Source: Podocnemis expansa (Eukaryota; Chordata; Testudines; Podocnemididae). Taken from it: DNA of 64,000 nucleotides. The DNA lies in the NCBI GenBank assembly GCA_007922195.1, contig ML682067.1, positions 6,034,466-6,098,465 of the forward strand, given 5' to 3'. The notes beneath the pieces were generated by a model. It made no database searches. It worked only from the letters and a program-made list of their open reading frames with translations, and was not told the origin of the DNA. This document shows, piece by piece, positions 12,871-23,831 of the stretch. How positions within the stretch are numbered: the first letter of the stretch is position 1; each line of letters begins with the position of its first letter. The translations under genes were made by a program, and so were the position numbers.

Positions 12871-13200
12871 GGTATGAATGAGCTTTCCCTTGACATCTAG
12901 TGACAAATGGAGTAAAAACTTCAGGAGCAGACCATATTTATATAGACATACCTACTCTGCCTAGGAGTTCAGCAGAGGGAACTGCTATGCCAAAGTGCTC
13001 ATTTTTGGTTGTTAAGGGGTTACAATTCAGTTCAGGGGTAATGAAATATTGTTATCCTTATTGTATGAATAAAGGGCAGAAGAATTGTACTTAACCACTG
13101 CACTTACTGAGGGGGTCACCCTAAAGTGAACCTCACTTGCTTAGCAGGTGTAGGGATGCTAACTCACCAGAAAAAAGGAGAGAGTGGGGGATACATGCTC
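12871..13200 (+). repeat. Interspersed repeat, tandem copy 1
   Basis: It is a diverged duplicate of 13425-13770. Shared landmarks in order: GAATGAGCTTTCCCTTGACA, CTTCAGGAGCAGACC, CTCTGCCTAGGAG, TTGTTATCCTTATTGTATGA, and CACTTGCTTAGCAGG. A partial third copy lies at 50075-50180. The sequence looks like a reptile retroelement (possibly an LTR) that I cannot name. Confidence 0.6.
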
Positions 13201-13424
13201 TTACTTGGTAGTATGGGTTTTGTTATAAAAATTCTAATTATTTTTGTCTTATCTTCTTGAACTAATTAGTATCAATGGGGAGTCAGTTTTTGCTTTGTGA
13301 TGAAGAGGTCTAGAGGCTAAGCTTTAGAGCTAGCATGGGAACAGCTTTGCAGTATAAGATAGTATAGCATTTATGCTAATAGTGAAGTTTCCTTCTACCT
13401 AGTGAAATTCCTAAATGTAAGCAG

Positions 13425-13770
13425 GCTTTGAATGAACTCTATCTTGACATTTAGTTAGTGAGCTGGGAAAGAGGCCTTCAGGAGCTGACCTTGACAAACC
13501 CACTCTGCCTAGGTGAGTGGCATGATAGAACTGCTTTATCCAAATGATCACTTCTGGTGGATGTTGGTTTGCAAGTCCCTTTGTTATTGGATGCAGCAGT
13601 AATAAAGGGTTGTTATTCTTGTGTGAATCTAAGGCAGTGGAACTGTACTTAGAATGCTTTGATTGAGGGATTTGCCCTCAATTGAAACTTGCTCACTAAG
13701 CAGAGAATAGGAGTGCCAAAGCCTAGCGGAGATAAGAGAAAGTGGGGACAGGTATTTATACTGCTGCTTT
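13425..13770 (+). repeat. Interspersed repeat, tandem copy 2
   Basis: It matches copy 1 about 554 bp upstream along its whole length (GAATGAACTCTATCTTGACA, CTTCAGGAGCTGACC, CTCTGCCTAGGTGAG, TTGTTATTCTTGTGTGA, TTGCTCACTAAGCAG). Same-strand spacing suggests either a local duplication or two LTR-like ends with about 220 bp between them. Confidence 0.6.
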
Positions 13771-13872
13771 GGGCTCTGCCCAAATGTCCTAGACACCATT
13801 TTACCCACCACACCTCCCTTCTGTGATAGAGCTGATTAAGTCTCAGTTGAGTCTTCTGTTGTGCATCAGTAC

Positions 13873-14006
13873 AGTCACATCTGATGAAGTGGGATTTTCT
13901 CCAGTGAAAGCTCATGTGATAAATAAATGTGTTAGTCTTTAAAAGTGCCACAGGACTGCTTGTTTGTTTTGTTGAAGCGGACTAACACATCTACCCCTCT
14001 GAAACT
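13873..14006 (+). mobile_element. Hammerhead-type retroelement copy
   Basis: It begins CACATCTGATGAAGTGGG and runs through GAAAGCTCATGTGATAAATA and TTAGTCTTTAAAAGTGCC to the terminal ACTAACACATCTACCCCTC. CTGATGA and GAAA are kept, but stem II has lost pairing on its 3' side (CCAGT instead of CCCAC). No clean target duplication seen. Confidence 0.65.
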
Positions 14007-14049
14007 GTCTCTGAAGAGACAGTGCAGCCTGCACAAGAGACAGATGGAC

Positions 14050-14636
14050 TATCCTTTGGGCTTGGAGTTTTTAGATTTTGTGAAGCCCCCATTTTCCTGG
14101 TGTTGCCCCCTGTCTGCCACAGAGAAGGGGGTCTGTGCTTGTGGGAGGAGGCATGAGGCCTGGGACGGTGCTGAAAATGCTGGTTTGGCTCCATTGCCTG
14201 CCCCCACCCCCTGTGTTTTTCTGCCACACAGCAGCTACCTCTTCCACTCCAGGCCCTTAGTATGGCACTGGGTCAGCCAGGGTGTCCTCACTCCCACCCC
14301 CAGCCTAGGTGGGGCCAGCCCAGTCTGACCCTTTATTATGTGCAGGGAGGGGCAAGAGTCCCCTCACCCACCGTGAAGGCCTGGCCCACCACTCTACACT
14401 AGGTAGCCACTCAAGCTCTGCAACCTGCTGTTTGCTTGAATGGTAGGGGGAGGTGTTGAGAAGGGTTGGCTCGGTGCCCCACATAGGCAAGGTTCTGTAA
14501 CTAGCTTGCTGCCCTGTGCGTTGTGTGCCACAAGTGGGACCGGCGCTCTCCACCTGTAGGTCCTTCTGGTGCCCCCCTTAGCCCAAACACCTGGGCTGCA
14601 TCCCTTAAACCCCCTGCATTAATCTGGCCCTGGCCT
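14050..14636 (-). mobile_element. GC-rich repeat with hAT-like terminus
   Basis: A GC-rich island whose right edge reads, on the minus strand, CAGGGCCAGATTAATGCAGG. That terminus matches the left ends at 55231 and, more loosely, 47090. I could not find a matching left terminus or an 8-bp duplication, so it is probably a truncated non-autonomous hAT copy. Short proline-rich frames here are compositional. Confidence 0.4.
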
Positions 14637-15222
14637 ACACTTTTAGTGAGGCTCCCCACTAACAGCTAAAATAACGGAGAGCTCAAGTTTCTGAAATCTT
14701 TATTGAGTGGTGGGAGTCAAGATATCCTAGGGGGTTCAAAGGAGTATTGAGCAGAGTAGTTGACATAGTGAGCAGGCATCCCCCATTCTAGGAGGTGAAG
14801 TCATGGGAATGCACCTCTGAACTCTGTGCCTTCACTGACCAAGGACAACAACTGTATGTCGGAAGAGAGGGACACATTAAAGGAACTTTGGTTGTTGGAC
14901 TTAAAAGACATGGACCAATGTTCTCTGAGGTGGGTGTTCTGCTCATACTTTTATGTTTATGACTCTAACTCCTGATGTTTTCTGAAGTTGATTTGAGGTT
15001 ATTTGCTTCTTTTTCATTAAATGTTTCCTTCTTACACTTGGACTGTGTGCTTGTGAAATGGTAGGTATTTCCTCTTAGGAGCACCAAGGGGCTTGTGTGT
15101 GATTTTCTCATGTTACTGGGTGGGAACTTGAGCCAGTTCTGATTGTATTTTTGAAAAGAAGCTCCTAAATATTGAACTAGACTGTTGCTGCTGCCAACTC
15201 CAACTGGTAGAAAGGCTACATA
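14637..15222 (+). mobile_element. LTR-like repeat, copy A
   Basis: Shared landmarks with 15225-15838 and 52290-55812: TTTGGTTGTTGGACTTAAAA, a TTCATTAAATGTTTCC stretch, ACTGTGTGCTTGTGAAATGG, ACTGGGTGGGAACTTGAGCC, and a terminal TGCTGCTGCCAACTCCAACT ... GGCTACA. The family is common in turtle sequence and I judge it LTR-derived, but I cannot name it. The 5' border is uncertain. Confidence 0.5.
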
Positions 15223-15224
15223 AG

Positions 15225-15838
15225 AGCTGGGATAAGTGGTGAAACCTCAGAACGTAGCATTACAGCATTGATGGTGAGCAGCAGACAGTAGCAGTGTCAT
15301 AAAAGTGGAAAAGGTGGTTGAGAAAACAGTGGTAGCAACAAACCAGTTGTGGAGGTGTTGAACAGCAGCAGAGATGTTACTTCAGCCCTTCACGACATTT
15401 CAGAGTTCATAGGTAAGCCCACGTGAGTGCACCAATGACCATGGATAACCAGTTTGAGTGGAGTGCAGTGGAGAGAAATGGGCTTTAAAAGGACATTTGT
15501 CAGTACGGTGTGAAAGTGGGTCAAAGGACACTCCCCAGCATACCTTGGGGGGGCTGTTTGTTTAAGATCACATGCTTTTAATGAGTTAGTGATATTTTCT
15601 CATATTAATGATGAATTTCATTTCCATTTTAACAAAAGCTTTCTTTTTTCATACACAGGCTCAGTGCTTGCGAGTTGGGAATTATCACCTCTTGGAAGTA
15701 CCCAGGGATGATGTTTAGTTTTGCTGGATTGCTGGGTAAGGACTCGAGTCAGTTCTGTTTTCGGTTTTGTAAGTGAAGCCCCTAATGATTGAATTTGGTT
15801 CTTGCTACTGCTGACTCCACCTGGCAGATGGGTTACAT
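15225..15838 (+). mobile_element. LTR-like repeat, copy B
   Basis: A second diverged copy directly after copy A. Matching landmarks: CAGTGCTTGCGAGTTGGG, AAGTACCCAGGGATGATG, CTGGGTAAGGACTCGAGTCA, and the end GACTCCACCTGGCAGATGGG TTACA. The 5' 400 bp may be internal sequence between two LTR-like ends. An A/T-rich pause at 15600-15650 precedes the conserved 3' part. Confidence 0.5.
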
Positions 15839-15975
15839 ATCAATGGATAAGAATCATTATAGATACAGGACAACTACTAAGGAGTTGATCATGAACCATA
15901 ATGCACACCTGCACATGTAAGGGGGTTTAAGGAGCATGGCAAGTCCTATGCAGGTACCTGCACTGCTGTAATCTG

Positions 15976-16002
15976 TGTGAGGGGAGGGGAGGGGAGGGGA
16001 GA
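15976..16002. repeat. GGGGA simple repeat
   Basis: Four to five tandem GGGGA units; strongly purine on the + strand. Confidence 0.8.
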
Positions 16003-16948
16003 GTAGTTTGTGCCCAAAACTGGCTCCATCCCTCCCACTGTGCAGGAAGGGAAGTAATCTGCCATCAGCAAAAGGATGATCGGAGATTACTCTTCCCAAA
16101 GCCCTCATGGCAGAGGAGGAAGAGATTAAAGCTAGTTTTGTCTCTGCCCTCTTTCTGGGGCAAAGCAGCTATATGTTGCTTCTTGCTCTGGCTAGTTTTT
16201 AAGATTATAATCCAGTCCTAAGAAACTAGAAATAAGCTTTTCTTGAGCTATTATAACAGGTATTTTTTCTCTTTATGAGTGCTCTCACAGCAAAACCTGC
16301 ATCATGTTTTATTTAATTCAGTCTGAACCAACTCCTGTTGAAGTCTAAGGCATTGTTCCACTGATTTTACAGTGAATGGGATCTAGGCACCTTAGGAAAA
16401 CAAAACTTGTGTGTTTAACAGCAATATAAATTTGCAAATGATGGCAGCATTTACTAGGTTGTGGGAAAGGAGAGAAAACATGCAGTTTTTTGAGATATGC
16501 TTAAACAAAATAGTGAAACATTTTATTAATGAGTCCATATAGTGAAATAATGTAGACTAATGGAATTTGAGCTGAACCCACATATTCCAAATGGTTCATC
16601 ACATATTTAAAGAAACTAGATATTTGAAATTTGGTTAAAGGTTTCTGCTCTCTTGGAATAAAGTGAGTATCCTTGGTCAGAATTTAGGTGTACTAAATTA
16701 TACTGAAGAGGGCATCATTTTTCTTCAGAGTCCCTTTATGATTAGGTGAATTAAAATGACATTGAATCATCTTACTGTAAGTGATCCATTTAGATGATTT
16801 CAAAGACAGCAGAGTTTGGTCTAAACTTTGATGAAAGTTTACTAATTTAGACTCTTTTCACAGTATAAAAGTTATTTCCCACTGAAAAGGCTCTTTGTAA
16901 GTCATTTAGGATGGGAAGTAACCATCTAAAGAATTTAATAGAATCATA
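16003..16948. other. Unassigned DNA
   Basis: No gene or clear repeat recognised. Confidence 0.45.
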
Positions 16949-17660
16949 GAACCATATAAACTGGAAGGAACCATGAGAAGTCATCAAGTCCAGTCCCCTG
17001 CACTCATAGCAGGACCAAATACCCTCTTAAACCATCCCTCACAGGTGCTTGTCTAACCTGCTCTTAAAAACTTTCTGGCTATGTCCACACATACATGGTT
17101 AAATCGATTTAACTTAAATCAATTTAATAAAATAAAAATAAAAATCATTAAATTGATTTAAGTTAATTGATTTAACAGGTACACACCAAAAAAAAAAATA
17201 CCAAATTGAAATAGTAAGCCCAGACACAGGACTTAATATTTCAATTCAGGAGAGGGGTATTATGGGAGGTGTGACAAGATGGCCCCCTAAAAGGGCCATT
17301 CCCCCACCTAATACATAGAAAAAAAAAACAGCACCCTGGGAAGGAGAAAGGCAAATAACATTAAATCAAAATAATGGTTATTTCAAAATAACGCATCCCC
17401 GAACAGTGTTATTTTGAAATAACCGTTTCAATTTAACGGACGTTTTGCTTTAAAGTAGGTTTAACCTATTTCAATTCAACGTCTCTAGAATCGAAATGAT
17501 GGAGCTCATTTCAATTCAAAAGAACGTCGTGTGGACCTAACATTTTTTTAAATCAAAATAACCATCATTTTGATTTAAAAAGTGCATGTGGACATACCCT
17601 CAAAGATGGAGATTCTGCAACCTACCTAAGCATCTCATTCCAATGGTTAATTTGTATTTT
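16949..17660 (-). mobile_element. CR1 LINE fragment split by a MITE
   Basis: CR1 3' sequence (AGAATCATAGAACC, CATCAAGTCCAGTCCCCTGC, CTAACCTGCTCTTAAAAA) stops at 17076 and resumes at 17600 with CAAAGATGGAGATTCTGC and CATTCCAATGGTTAATTTG. Removing 17077-17599 restores a collinear CR1, as comparison with 10940-11040 shows. The CR1 is therefore older than the MITE. Confidence 0.8.
17077..17599. mobile_element. Harbinger-type foldback MITE 1
   Basis: Terminal inverted repeats GGCTATGTCCACAC and (rc right) GGGTATGTCCACAT. Flanking triplets TCT/TCA (imperfect). The arms consist of degenerate self-complementary ATTTAA / TTATTTTGAAATAA units, so much of the element can fold back. The middle holds the family core GGGAGGTGTGACAAGATGGC ... 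AAGGGCCATTCCCCCACC. No coding capacity. Confidence 0.75.
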
Positions 17661-19049
17661 TAGAAATTTTATTTACTTTTGTTTACTGTGCTACATAGAA
17701 ATATATCTAAATTTGTCAGTGAAGGGACTCAAAGAATTTTAATTATTTAATCTTTCATTGCTTACTGTCACCGCACCAGACGCAAACCATCCACACAACC
17801 TTAACTTGGCGCCTTTGTTTTGTCCTGTAATGTTATTGGATGTTTTAATGTTATAAAAATTTCAAAAGAAGCAGTCTCAAGGTTCATTAAGTTATGTCAG
17901 AGCTATGTATGTTTTTCCATAGTTTATTGTTTTGATGGAGTACAGCATGCAACTTTGAAAGTAATTGAATTATACAGGCTCTTTGGAGTGAATAAATGTG
18001 TTGCAGTGCAGCTTTTTCTAAATATATAAAAACTTTGCAAATCTTTTAACTTTAGCCACTGATAGCTGTATTCTTGTATTTTAAAAATTTTTTAAGTATG
18101 TACATTAGTGGAAGATGGTACTGGAAATGGAGCCATTGGCTAAAAATGGGATTTTTAGAATTTCCTATTAATCTATTGTTTTGCAAAATGTGTTTTGCAT
18201 ATATTTGTGGCTTGGTGGGAAGTAGCCAATATTAAAAGGCATATATTGTGCTGGTTTCTCCAAGTGACTTTAAGAGTGAAATCTGTGTCCCAGGTCAGTT
18301 CCTCTGAGTTCTGCTATTGGCTCCAACAGCATAAAGATTAAGCTGTCACAGAATCTTCTTTTGTATAAAAGAGCTGCAGATTTCCAATGAAACATTCCCA
18401 TGGGAAGCCATGATGTTTTTATTCCCTTTCAGACCAAAAAAGCAAAATGGAGCAAGCAGAGTGAAAGGCAACTTTCTGTTCATTTTCTCTTCCTGGCCTT
18501 TTGTATTTTGCCTTTATTAAAGGCTGAACTTAATTTACATGGAAATTTCCAAACAAAAAGAGGGCTTTGCCCTCACTGGGTTGTCTGCAAATCATTCAGC
18601 CATAGTAACCTGTAGAATTTCTGCAGCAAAGGAGCATTCCCATTTAAAACAAAATACATGTTGTGCTTTAACTTGGGCATATATAGGGATAATTTCTTCC
18701 CTGATGTAACTCCACAGAATTCATTTGAGTTACATCTGATATATAGTTATCCCACTGTAACCATCCATCTCTTTAGTAAATATAGGATTTTGGAGAATAA
18801 ATTCAAATAAGTACAAATGCAATATGTAAAGAAAGGACTGGTGAAGTGAGCACGTCAGTTGTATCCCAGCTCTTCTTGGTGCAGGTGGTTGAGGGAAAGG
18901 TGGTCACCTTTGATCTTCTTTTGTGTTTTTCTGTTTCCTGAGTCTGCAGGGGCCACCCCCCACATTCATAAATCATGAATCAAATGCCTAAAAATCACTT
19001 TATTAAAATCAGTCCAAAAATAGGTTGTTTTTAATCTTACATTGTTCCC
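17661..19049. other. Unassigned AT-rich DNA
   Basis: No gene recognised. One short palindrome-type fragment at 18704-18745 is listed separately. Confidence 0.45.
18704..18745. repeat. Ancient palindromic repeat fragment
   Basis: TAACTCCACAGAATTC followed by GAGTTACATCTGATATA: two arms of the same old amniote palindrome seen at 5979. Confidence 0.4.
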
Positions 19050-19250
19050 AGTGTTGTAGTTGCTGAGCACCTTATAGACTTTAATGTATTTATCCACTTA
19101 ACAGCTATATGTGGTAGGGAATTGCCATTTTATAGATGGAGAACTGGGGCCGAGAGAATTAAAATGCCTAAAATCAGGCAGGTAGATTGCATCAGAGCTA
19201 GGAACCCAACTTTAATGAGGCCCAGCATTGTGTCCTAACTACTGTGCCAC
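19050..19250 (-). mobile_element. MIR-type SINE, nearly full length
   Basis: Read in reverse it follows the MIR consensus: the AGTTAGGACACAATGCTGGG start, GGTTCCTAGCTCTGATGC, and TTCTCCATCTATAAAATGGC. The amniote-wide MIR age explains the high divergence. Confidence 0.65.
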
Positions 19251-19865
19251 AGGGGCATTGCTGGCTCGAGGCTTACAGGGCTTGAGCACTGAGTTCTTGT
19301 ACCAGAGGCCGAGGTCTGCCATAGTGGCAGCTGCAACAGCAGCTCACTTAAAGTGCATGAGTCCCAAACCCTGATGCCTGAGCCCTGGGTCTTTTTCTGG
19401 GCTAGGGTTGCTCCTGCTGTCCCTTCCTTCCTGTCTTTGTCTTTTGGAGATAAAATTTTTAGAGTTCACGTTTTTGAACTTTTCTCTGCAATTATTAGGA
19501 CTATATTAGGACTTTATATTTCTATTTTTTTCTCAGGTAAAATTGAGAGTTGATAACATTAGGTTTGGTTTGAAGTCTAATTTAGATTGTCAGTATTTTC
19601 ACTATTTATCAAAGTAGCTGTATCCACTTATCTAAGACAACATACATGGTGCTCATTTCTCCTCACTATGTGGAGCTCTCTTCACAAGTGATGAGCAGAT
19701 ACCTAGCATGGATTCTCCCTAGTTTTAATGCTTGTGCTGAGGGGATGGATCATGGCCGCAAACTCCTGTGCACAGGTCTAGTGAGCTGAGGAAGTGGGGT
19801 GATACAGGATATAGATTCCTCACAGGCAATAAGTTTTGGAAAGAAGGGGAAAAGATTGTTTCTAT
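19251..19865. other. Unassigned DNA
   Basis: No gene or repeat recognised, apart from moderate GC content at 19250-19420. Confidence 0.45.
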
Positions 19866-20222
19866 AACCTTGTGGGCGCTAGTAAGCGTGTGGTGCGTCT
19901 GGCCCACCAGGCAAGCATCCCTGGTGGGCCATTGGGGAGTTATCGTCTCAAGTAGTCCAGCTGGCCCGTCTTCTCCCTGGGGGACAGGCAGCAGGTAGTA
20001 GACTCCCACCCCCACGGGGGGGCATAACTGTCAGCTAGAAGTTGGGTCAGTCAGTTCACCCAGAGTCCGGTGCCCGTAGGTGGACATACAGTCCACAAGT
20101 CACAATATAGTTGGGGTTACACAAGGTGGGGTAGAGTTGAGGTTGACGTCTCAGGAGAAAAAGGGGAGAGGAGGGGGTAGGACACAGGCCCACCCTACTC
20201 CACTGTGTCCCAGCCCAGGGCC

Positions 20223-20690
20223 CTAATAGCAGCCTGGCCTTGGTACCAAGGGGTCAGCGGGTATCCAGCCACAACACGCTGACCCTGATTGGGGGATGTG
20301 CAATTCCCCTGGGCTACTACTCCCCTCCTCCACCTGGAGTACCTGGTCTGGTGTAGCTTCCACGTCCTCAGGGTATTCGCTGAGTGGTACTAAGTAGAAG
20401 TCCTCTGTGGGCAGGTCTGCAAGTCCCAGGCTGATGTCCATCCCCTTAGGGGGTAGCGTAACCGGATCCAAGACGCGGGGGAGCTCCCCCGGGGCTGCTC
20501 CCTCTGTGGGCTCCACCTCTGGTGGGGCCAGGGGCAGTTCCTCCAAGTCCTCCCCGGTAGGCTCTGGGGTCCCTTTTCTGGAGCCTGGAACTTCCAAGGC
20601 ATCTGGGGGGTGGGGGGGCCACAGCTCCTGTTGGGCCCACTGTCTGTCCACTGCAAGTGGGGGAGGATCCTCCCACAGGACACCCGCCAT
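20223..20690 (-). CDS. LTR-borne proline/glutamate-rich open frame
   Basis: An ATG-started frame of 155 codons lies wholly inside the solo LTR, downstream of its TATA box. It stays open upstream to 20765 but without another ATG. The product would be rich in Pro, Glu, Leu and Gly, with no transmembrane segment, no Cys motif and no domain I recognise. It could be a genuine LTR-encoded leader peptide or an open frame kept by GC-rich composition; a 97-codon overlapping frame on the same strand favours the second. I assign no function. Confidence 0.25.
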   Translation of the reverse strand: MAGVLWEDPPPLAVDRQWAQQELWPPHPPDALEVPGSRKGTPEPTGEDLEELPLAPPEVEPTEGAAPGELPRVLDPVTLPPKGMDISLGLADLPTEDFYLVPLSEYPEDVEATPDQVLQVEEGSSSPGELHIPQSGSACCGWIPADPLVPRPGCY

Positions 20691-20841
20691 GGGAGGCCCC
20701 AGCCAGCCTTCCCAGCGTGGGGCTGGCAACTGGTGGGTAGGCCTAACCCTCCTCTGCTGGGGCAAGGGCTGGTTCTAAGGAGCCTGGAGGGAGGTATCCT
20801 TTCCCTCCAGTGGCCAGGGCTGAACTAAGCTCGCTGGCCCT

Positions 20842-20850
20842 GGTTTTATA
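20842..20850 (-). promoter_or_regulatory. TATA box of the solo LTR
   Basis: TATAAAACC on the minus strand, preceded by a GC-rich stretch (GGGGGCGGGACAGGAAG) that offers GC-box and ETS-like sites. It is placed as a core promoter should be in an LTR transcribed toward lower coordinates. Confidence 0.6.
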
Positions 20851-20950
20851 CTTCCTGTCCCGCCCCCGGCCTTCTGGCGTGAGTGACAGCTCCGCGGCGG
20901 CCATTGTGCGGCCTCTGGTGGCGGCCATCTTGTGGCCTCTTTACAAACCT

Positions 20951-22334
20951 GATCAGGGATGTGGTCAAATGCAATCAGCTAACATTTTGTGCTCAGCAAC
21001 AGTTCCTTGCTTTTTCTTTCAGCTTTATTTCAAACAAAGGAGCAACTTATCAAAAGTCTTCCCTGTAGGGAAGCAAATTGCCAGTTGGGACATTCCTATA
21101 ACTAAAGTACATGACATTATTTGCTTTTGATTTTTACTAAGAGTGAAACTGAAGCCAAATTTAGCACAGTGTTGTTTAGCTCACCTTACAATATAATGCA
21201 GTGTACAAATACATAAATTCATCTATTATATGAATTAAAGTTTGTTTATGCAGCAAAACTATGTTATTTAATTTCTACAATTTGCCACCCATTGAGATAC
21301 AACTACATTAATGTATTAAATTAATAAATTTTATTGTATGGCTTGCATTGAAATCAATGCAGGAAGTGAAAGAATATAACCTAGCCTAAGCCCAAATTAA
21401 AGAGCTATAAGATTCTGGTAAATGCTTTATCATGCTATTTGTTTGAAAAATTAGTTTTTGAATTATTATCTGTGGTCAGGTTCCCCTTCATACTCAACTG
21501 AATATTCAGCTATTTGCATTATTAAAATGCTGCACCTCATATTAACTGCCTGGAGTAAGGATAAATGTATCTGCGATAAGAATCATAAATTGTTCAGTCT
21601 TTTAATAATCCTGTCAAAGATTATCCAATGAGGATTATTTCATTCTATTTTATGTGTTCTCATACAAGATAGCAAACGCCTTATTTGAATTTGAATAAAA
21701 TTAATATAATAAATTGCTTTCACAATCACTGGTCACTCATTACTGCTTGTAAATTTTATATGAAGCCAGAGATGAAGTTATGAGTTTCAAAAACTGTACT
21801 GTACAAATTATAAGTTATATATTGTTCTTGTTTCAGCTGAAAGGTTAAATGAGTTTGTCACTTACTTAAATAACATTTTACCATTCGATTGCTTCAAATT
21901 TATTACACAAGAATGTCAGGCTTCCTAGTAGAGTTCACTTTTCTTACCTCTTTAATGGAGGCCTGTTTTAGTCCCTTTTTCAGCAAAGCACTTAAGTATA
22001 TGCTTAACTGTAAGCTTTTATGTATATCCCATTTACTTCAATTTAAATGTTTAATTGCTAAAGCTTATATGTTTTGATTAATTGGCCCTTAATATCTTGA
22101 ATCTGGATCACATTGCTGAATGGAATTCAGGCGTGGAAATCTCTCAAGTTTCTCTCACAGAGAGTGTGGTTGAGAATGTGTGTTTGCCCCTGTATAAAAC
22201 AGGTGTGGCAAATTAAGAGAACCTGAGGCCCTAAGGATCTTCACAATGGGGCAGTTCATCACTCTTGGAAATTGACGAGCTGTCTAGAGTCTCAGACAGG
22301 CTTCTGATACATGTAGTTTATGAGTGCAGGATTT
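20951..22334. other. Unassigned AT-rich DNA
   Basis: No gene or repeat recognised. Confidence 0.45.
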
Positions 22335-22344
22335 ATTTAACTAT

Positions 22345-22375
<31 letters not shown>

Positions 22376-22378
22376 TTT
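22335..22378. repeat. ATTT microsatellite
   Basis: About ten tandem ATTT units. Confidence 0.85.
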
Positions 22379-22712
22379 TGCATATGTAATAATAAAAATA
22401 TAGATGTGCTGTAATTTTGTTTAATTTTGTATTCTGTATGAAAGCTGAACATCTAATTTCATGTGACTCCATTAGCTGGGGCCCAAAACATTGGCTTCTT
22501 TTGCTTATGCCTTAATTTGGCCATGAAAATTAACCTTGTTGCCTCCCCAGAAACCTGTATATCCATGAGATACTTTGGAATTCCTCAGTGTTAGCTTTTG
22601 CCTGGGTGGTTTGATTTCTATGTGTCTCTGAGCTACTTCTATCCCTGTAACAACCCTAGCCCCCATTCCTGAGAGAACCCTTTCATGATTCATCGTCCCT
22701 GGCCCACTTCTG

Positions 22713-23831
22713 GGCTATGTCCACATGCAGTTTTATTTCGAAATAAGTCATTTGGAAATGACTTATTTTGAAATAAAACCCTTATTTCAAAATGACTTAT
22801 TTAAAAAAAAAAGTTAATTCGAAATAAGGCAAGCCCCTCCAATTAAAATAGCATGCCCTGTGTGAGGACATGCTATTTCGATTCAGCACAGGGGCAGCCT
22901 GGGAGGTGTGGCAACATGGCCCCCTGGCGGGCCATGTTGCCACCCAATCCCCTGCCTGGTTCTCACCTGGAAAGCCAGGCAGGGGAGAAAGCACCCGGGG
23001 GGGGCAGGTCCCCCAGCCCACTGGCTGGGCAAGGGGGCTTGCCAGCAGTAAGGGGGGCTGGGGCTCCCCCAACTGCTTGACCCACTGCTGCCACAAGGTA
23101 AGCGGGTTGGGGAGCCGCTGTACCCTCTGGCTCCTGGCTTGCAGCCGGAGCCAGAAAAGCCGATGGGGCATCTGTGGTCCCCCCTGACTGTCCTGCTGCA
23201 GTGGCAGTGGGGCAGGTGATGGGGGAGCCCCAGCTCCAAGCTGTCCCACAGCCCCGGCTCCCGGTGGCTGTGGGGCGGGCAGGAGCCCAGGCTCTAGTCT
23301 CTGCCTCGCTGCCCCCACATGGGGCGGCTGCAGCCCCCGGCGGGGTGACTGGAGCCACACCAGCTCACCCCGCTGCCTACTCTGGGGGGCTGTAGCCCAG
23401 GTGGGGTGACCAGAGCCACACTGGCTCTGCCCCCTGCCCTGGCTGGGTGCATGCCGCCTGGGACAGCAGGGGCTGTGGCACCAGCTTTACCCCCCCTGCC
23501 CAGGCTGGGCACCCTGGCGCGGGGGCAGAGTTGGTGTCGCAGCCCCTGCCTGCCACGGCATGTGCCCAGCCCCTGCAGGGGACTGAGTGGGGGTGCTGGC
23601 AGAGCAAGCCAGGCGCCCCGCTCCCCGAACTCCTGTTCGCCTGAAAGCACCCAGGGAAGATGCCCACTGGGGCGCCCCTGGCTGCTTCTAAGCGGTGGGG
23701 CAGGGAGGCGAGTACCAGTTTCCCCAGCCCCTTGCAGGCTCTGTAGCCTGCGGTCAATTTCACTGAGGTGACAGGCTGGTCAATTTCACCTCAGTGTTAT
23801 TTCAAAATAAAAGAGATGTGTGGACATACCC
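22713..23831. mobile_element. Harbinger-type foldback MITE 2, GC-rich core
   Basis: Ends GGCTATGTCCACAT and (rc right) GGGTATGTCCACAC; flanking triplets CTG/CTA. AT-rich arms made of TTATTTCGAAATAA units enclose the family core (GGAGGTGTGGCAACATGGCC ... GGGCCATGTTGCCACCC) and then about 850 bp of very GC-rich, locally repetitive DNA (for example two related copies of a GGGGTGACTGGAGCCACAC unit at 23340-23430). Several overlapping frames of 100-190 codons on both strands here are compositional. No transposase. Confidence 0.75.

Larger units (their letters stand above)
19871..20945 (-). mobile_element. Solo LTR, 1,075 bp, probable Gypsy type
   Basis: Read on the minus strand it begins TGTAAAGAGGCCACAAGATG and ends GCGCCCACA, the TG...CA ends of an LTR. 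It is flanked by a perfect 5-bp direct repeat, AACCT on the + strand (19866-19870 and 20946-20950). A consensus TATA box lies about 100 bp inside the 5' end. GC content is far above the surroundings. The family is one I recognise from turtle genomes and believe to be Gypsy-like; that label is less certain than the LTR structure. No internal region is adjacent, so it is a solo LTR. Confidence 0.75.

Noticed and set aside
13945..14328. 127-codon + strand frame
   Set aside because: It begins in a hammerhead-type repeat and continues into a GC-rich repeat; no domain.
22797..23771. Cluster of 100-190 codon frames on both strands
   Set aside because: GC-rich core of a Harbinger foldback MITE; overlapping frames on both strands, no domain.
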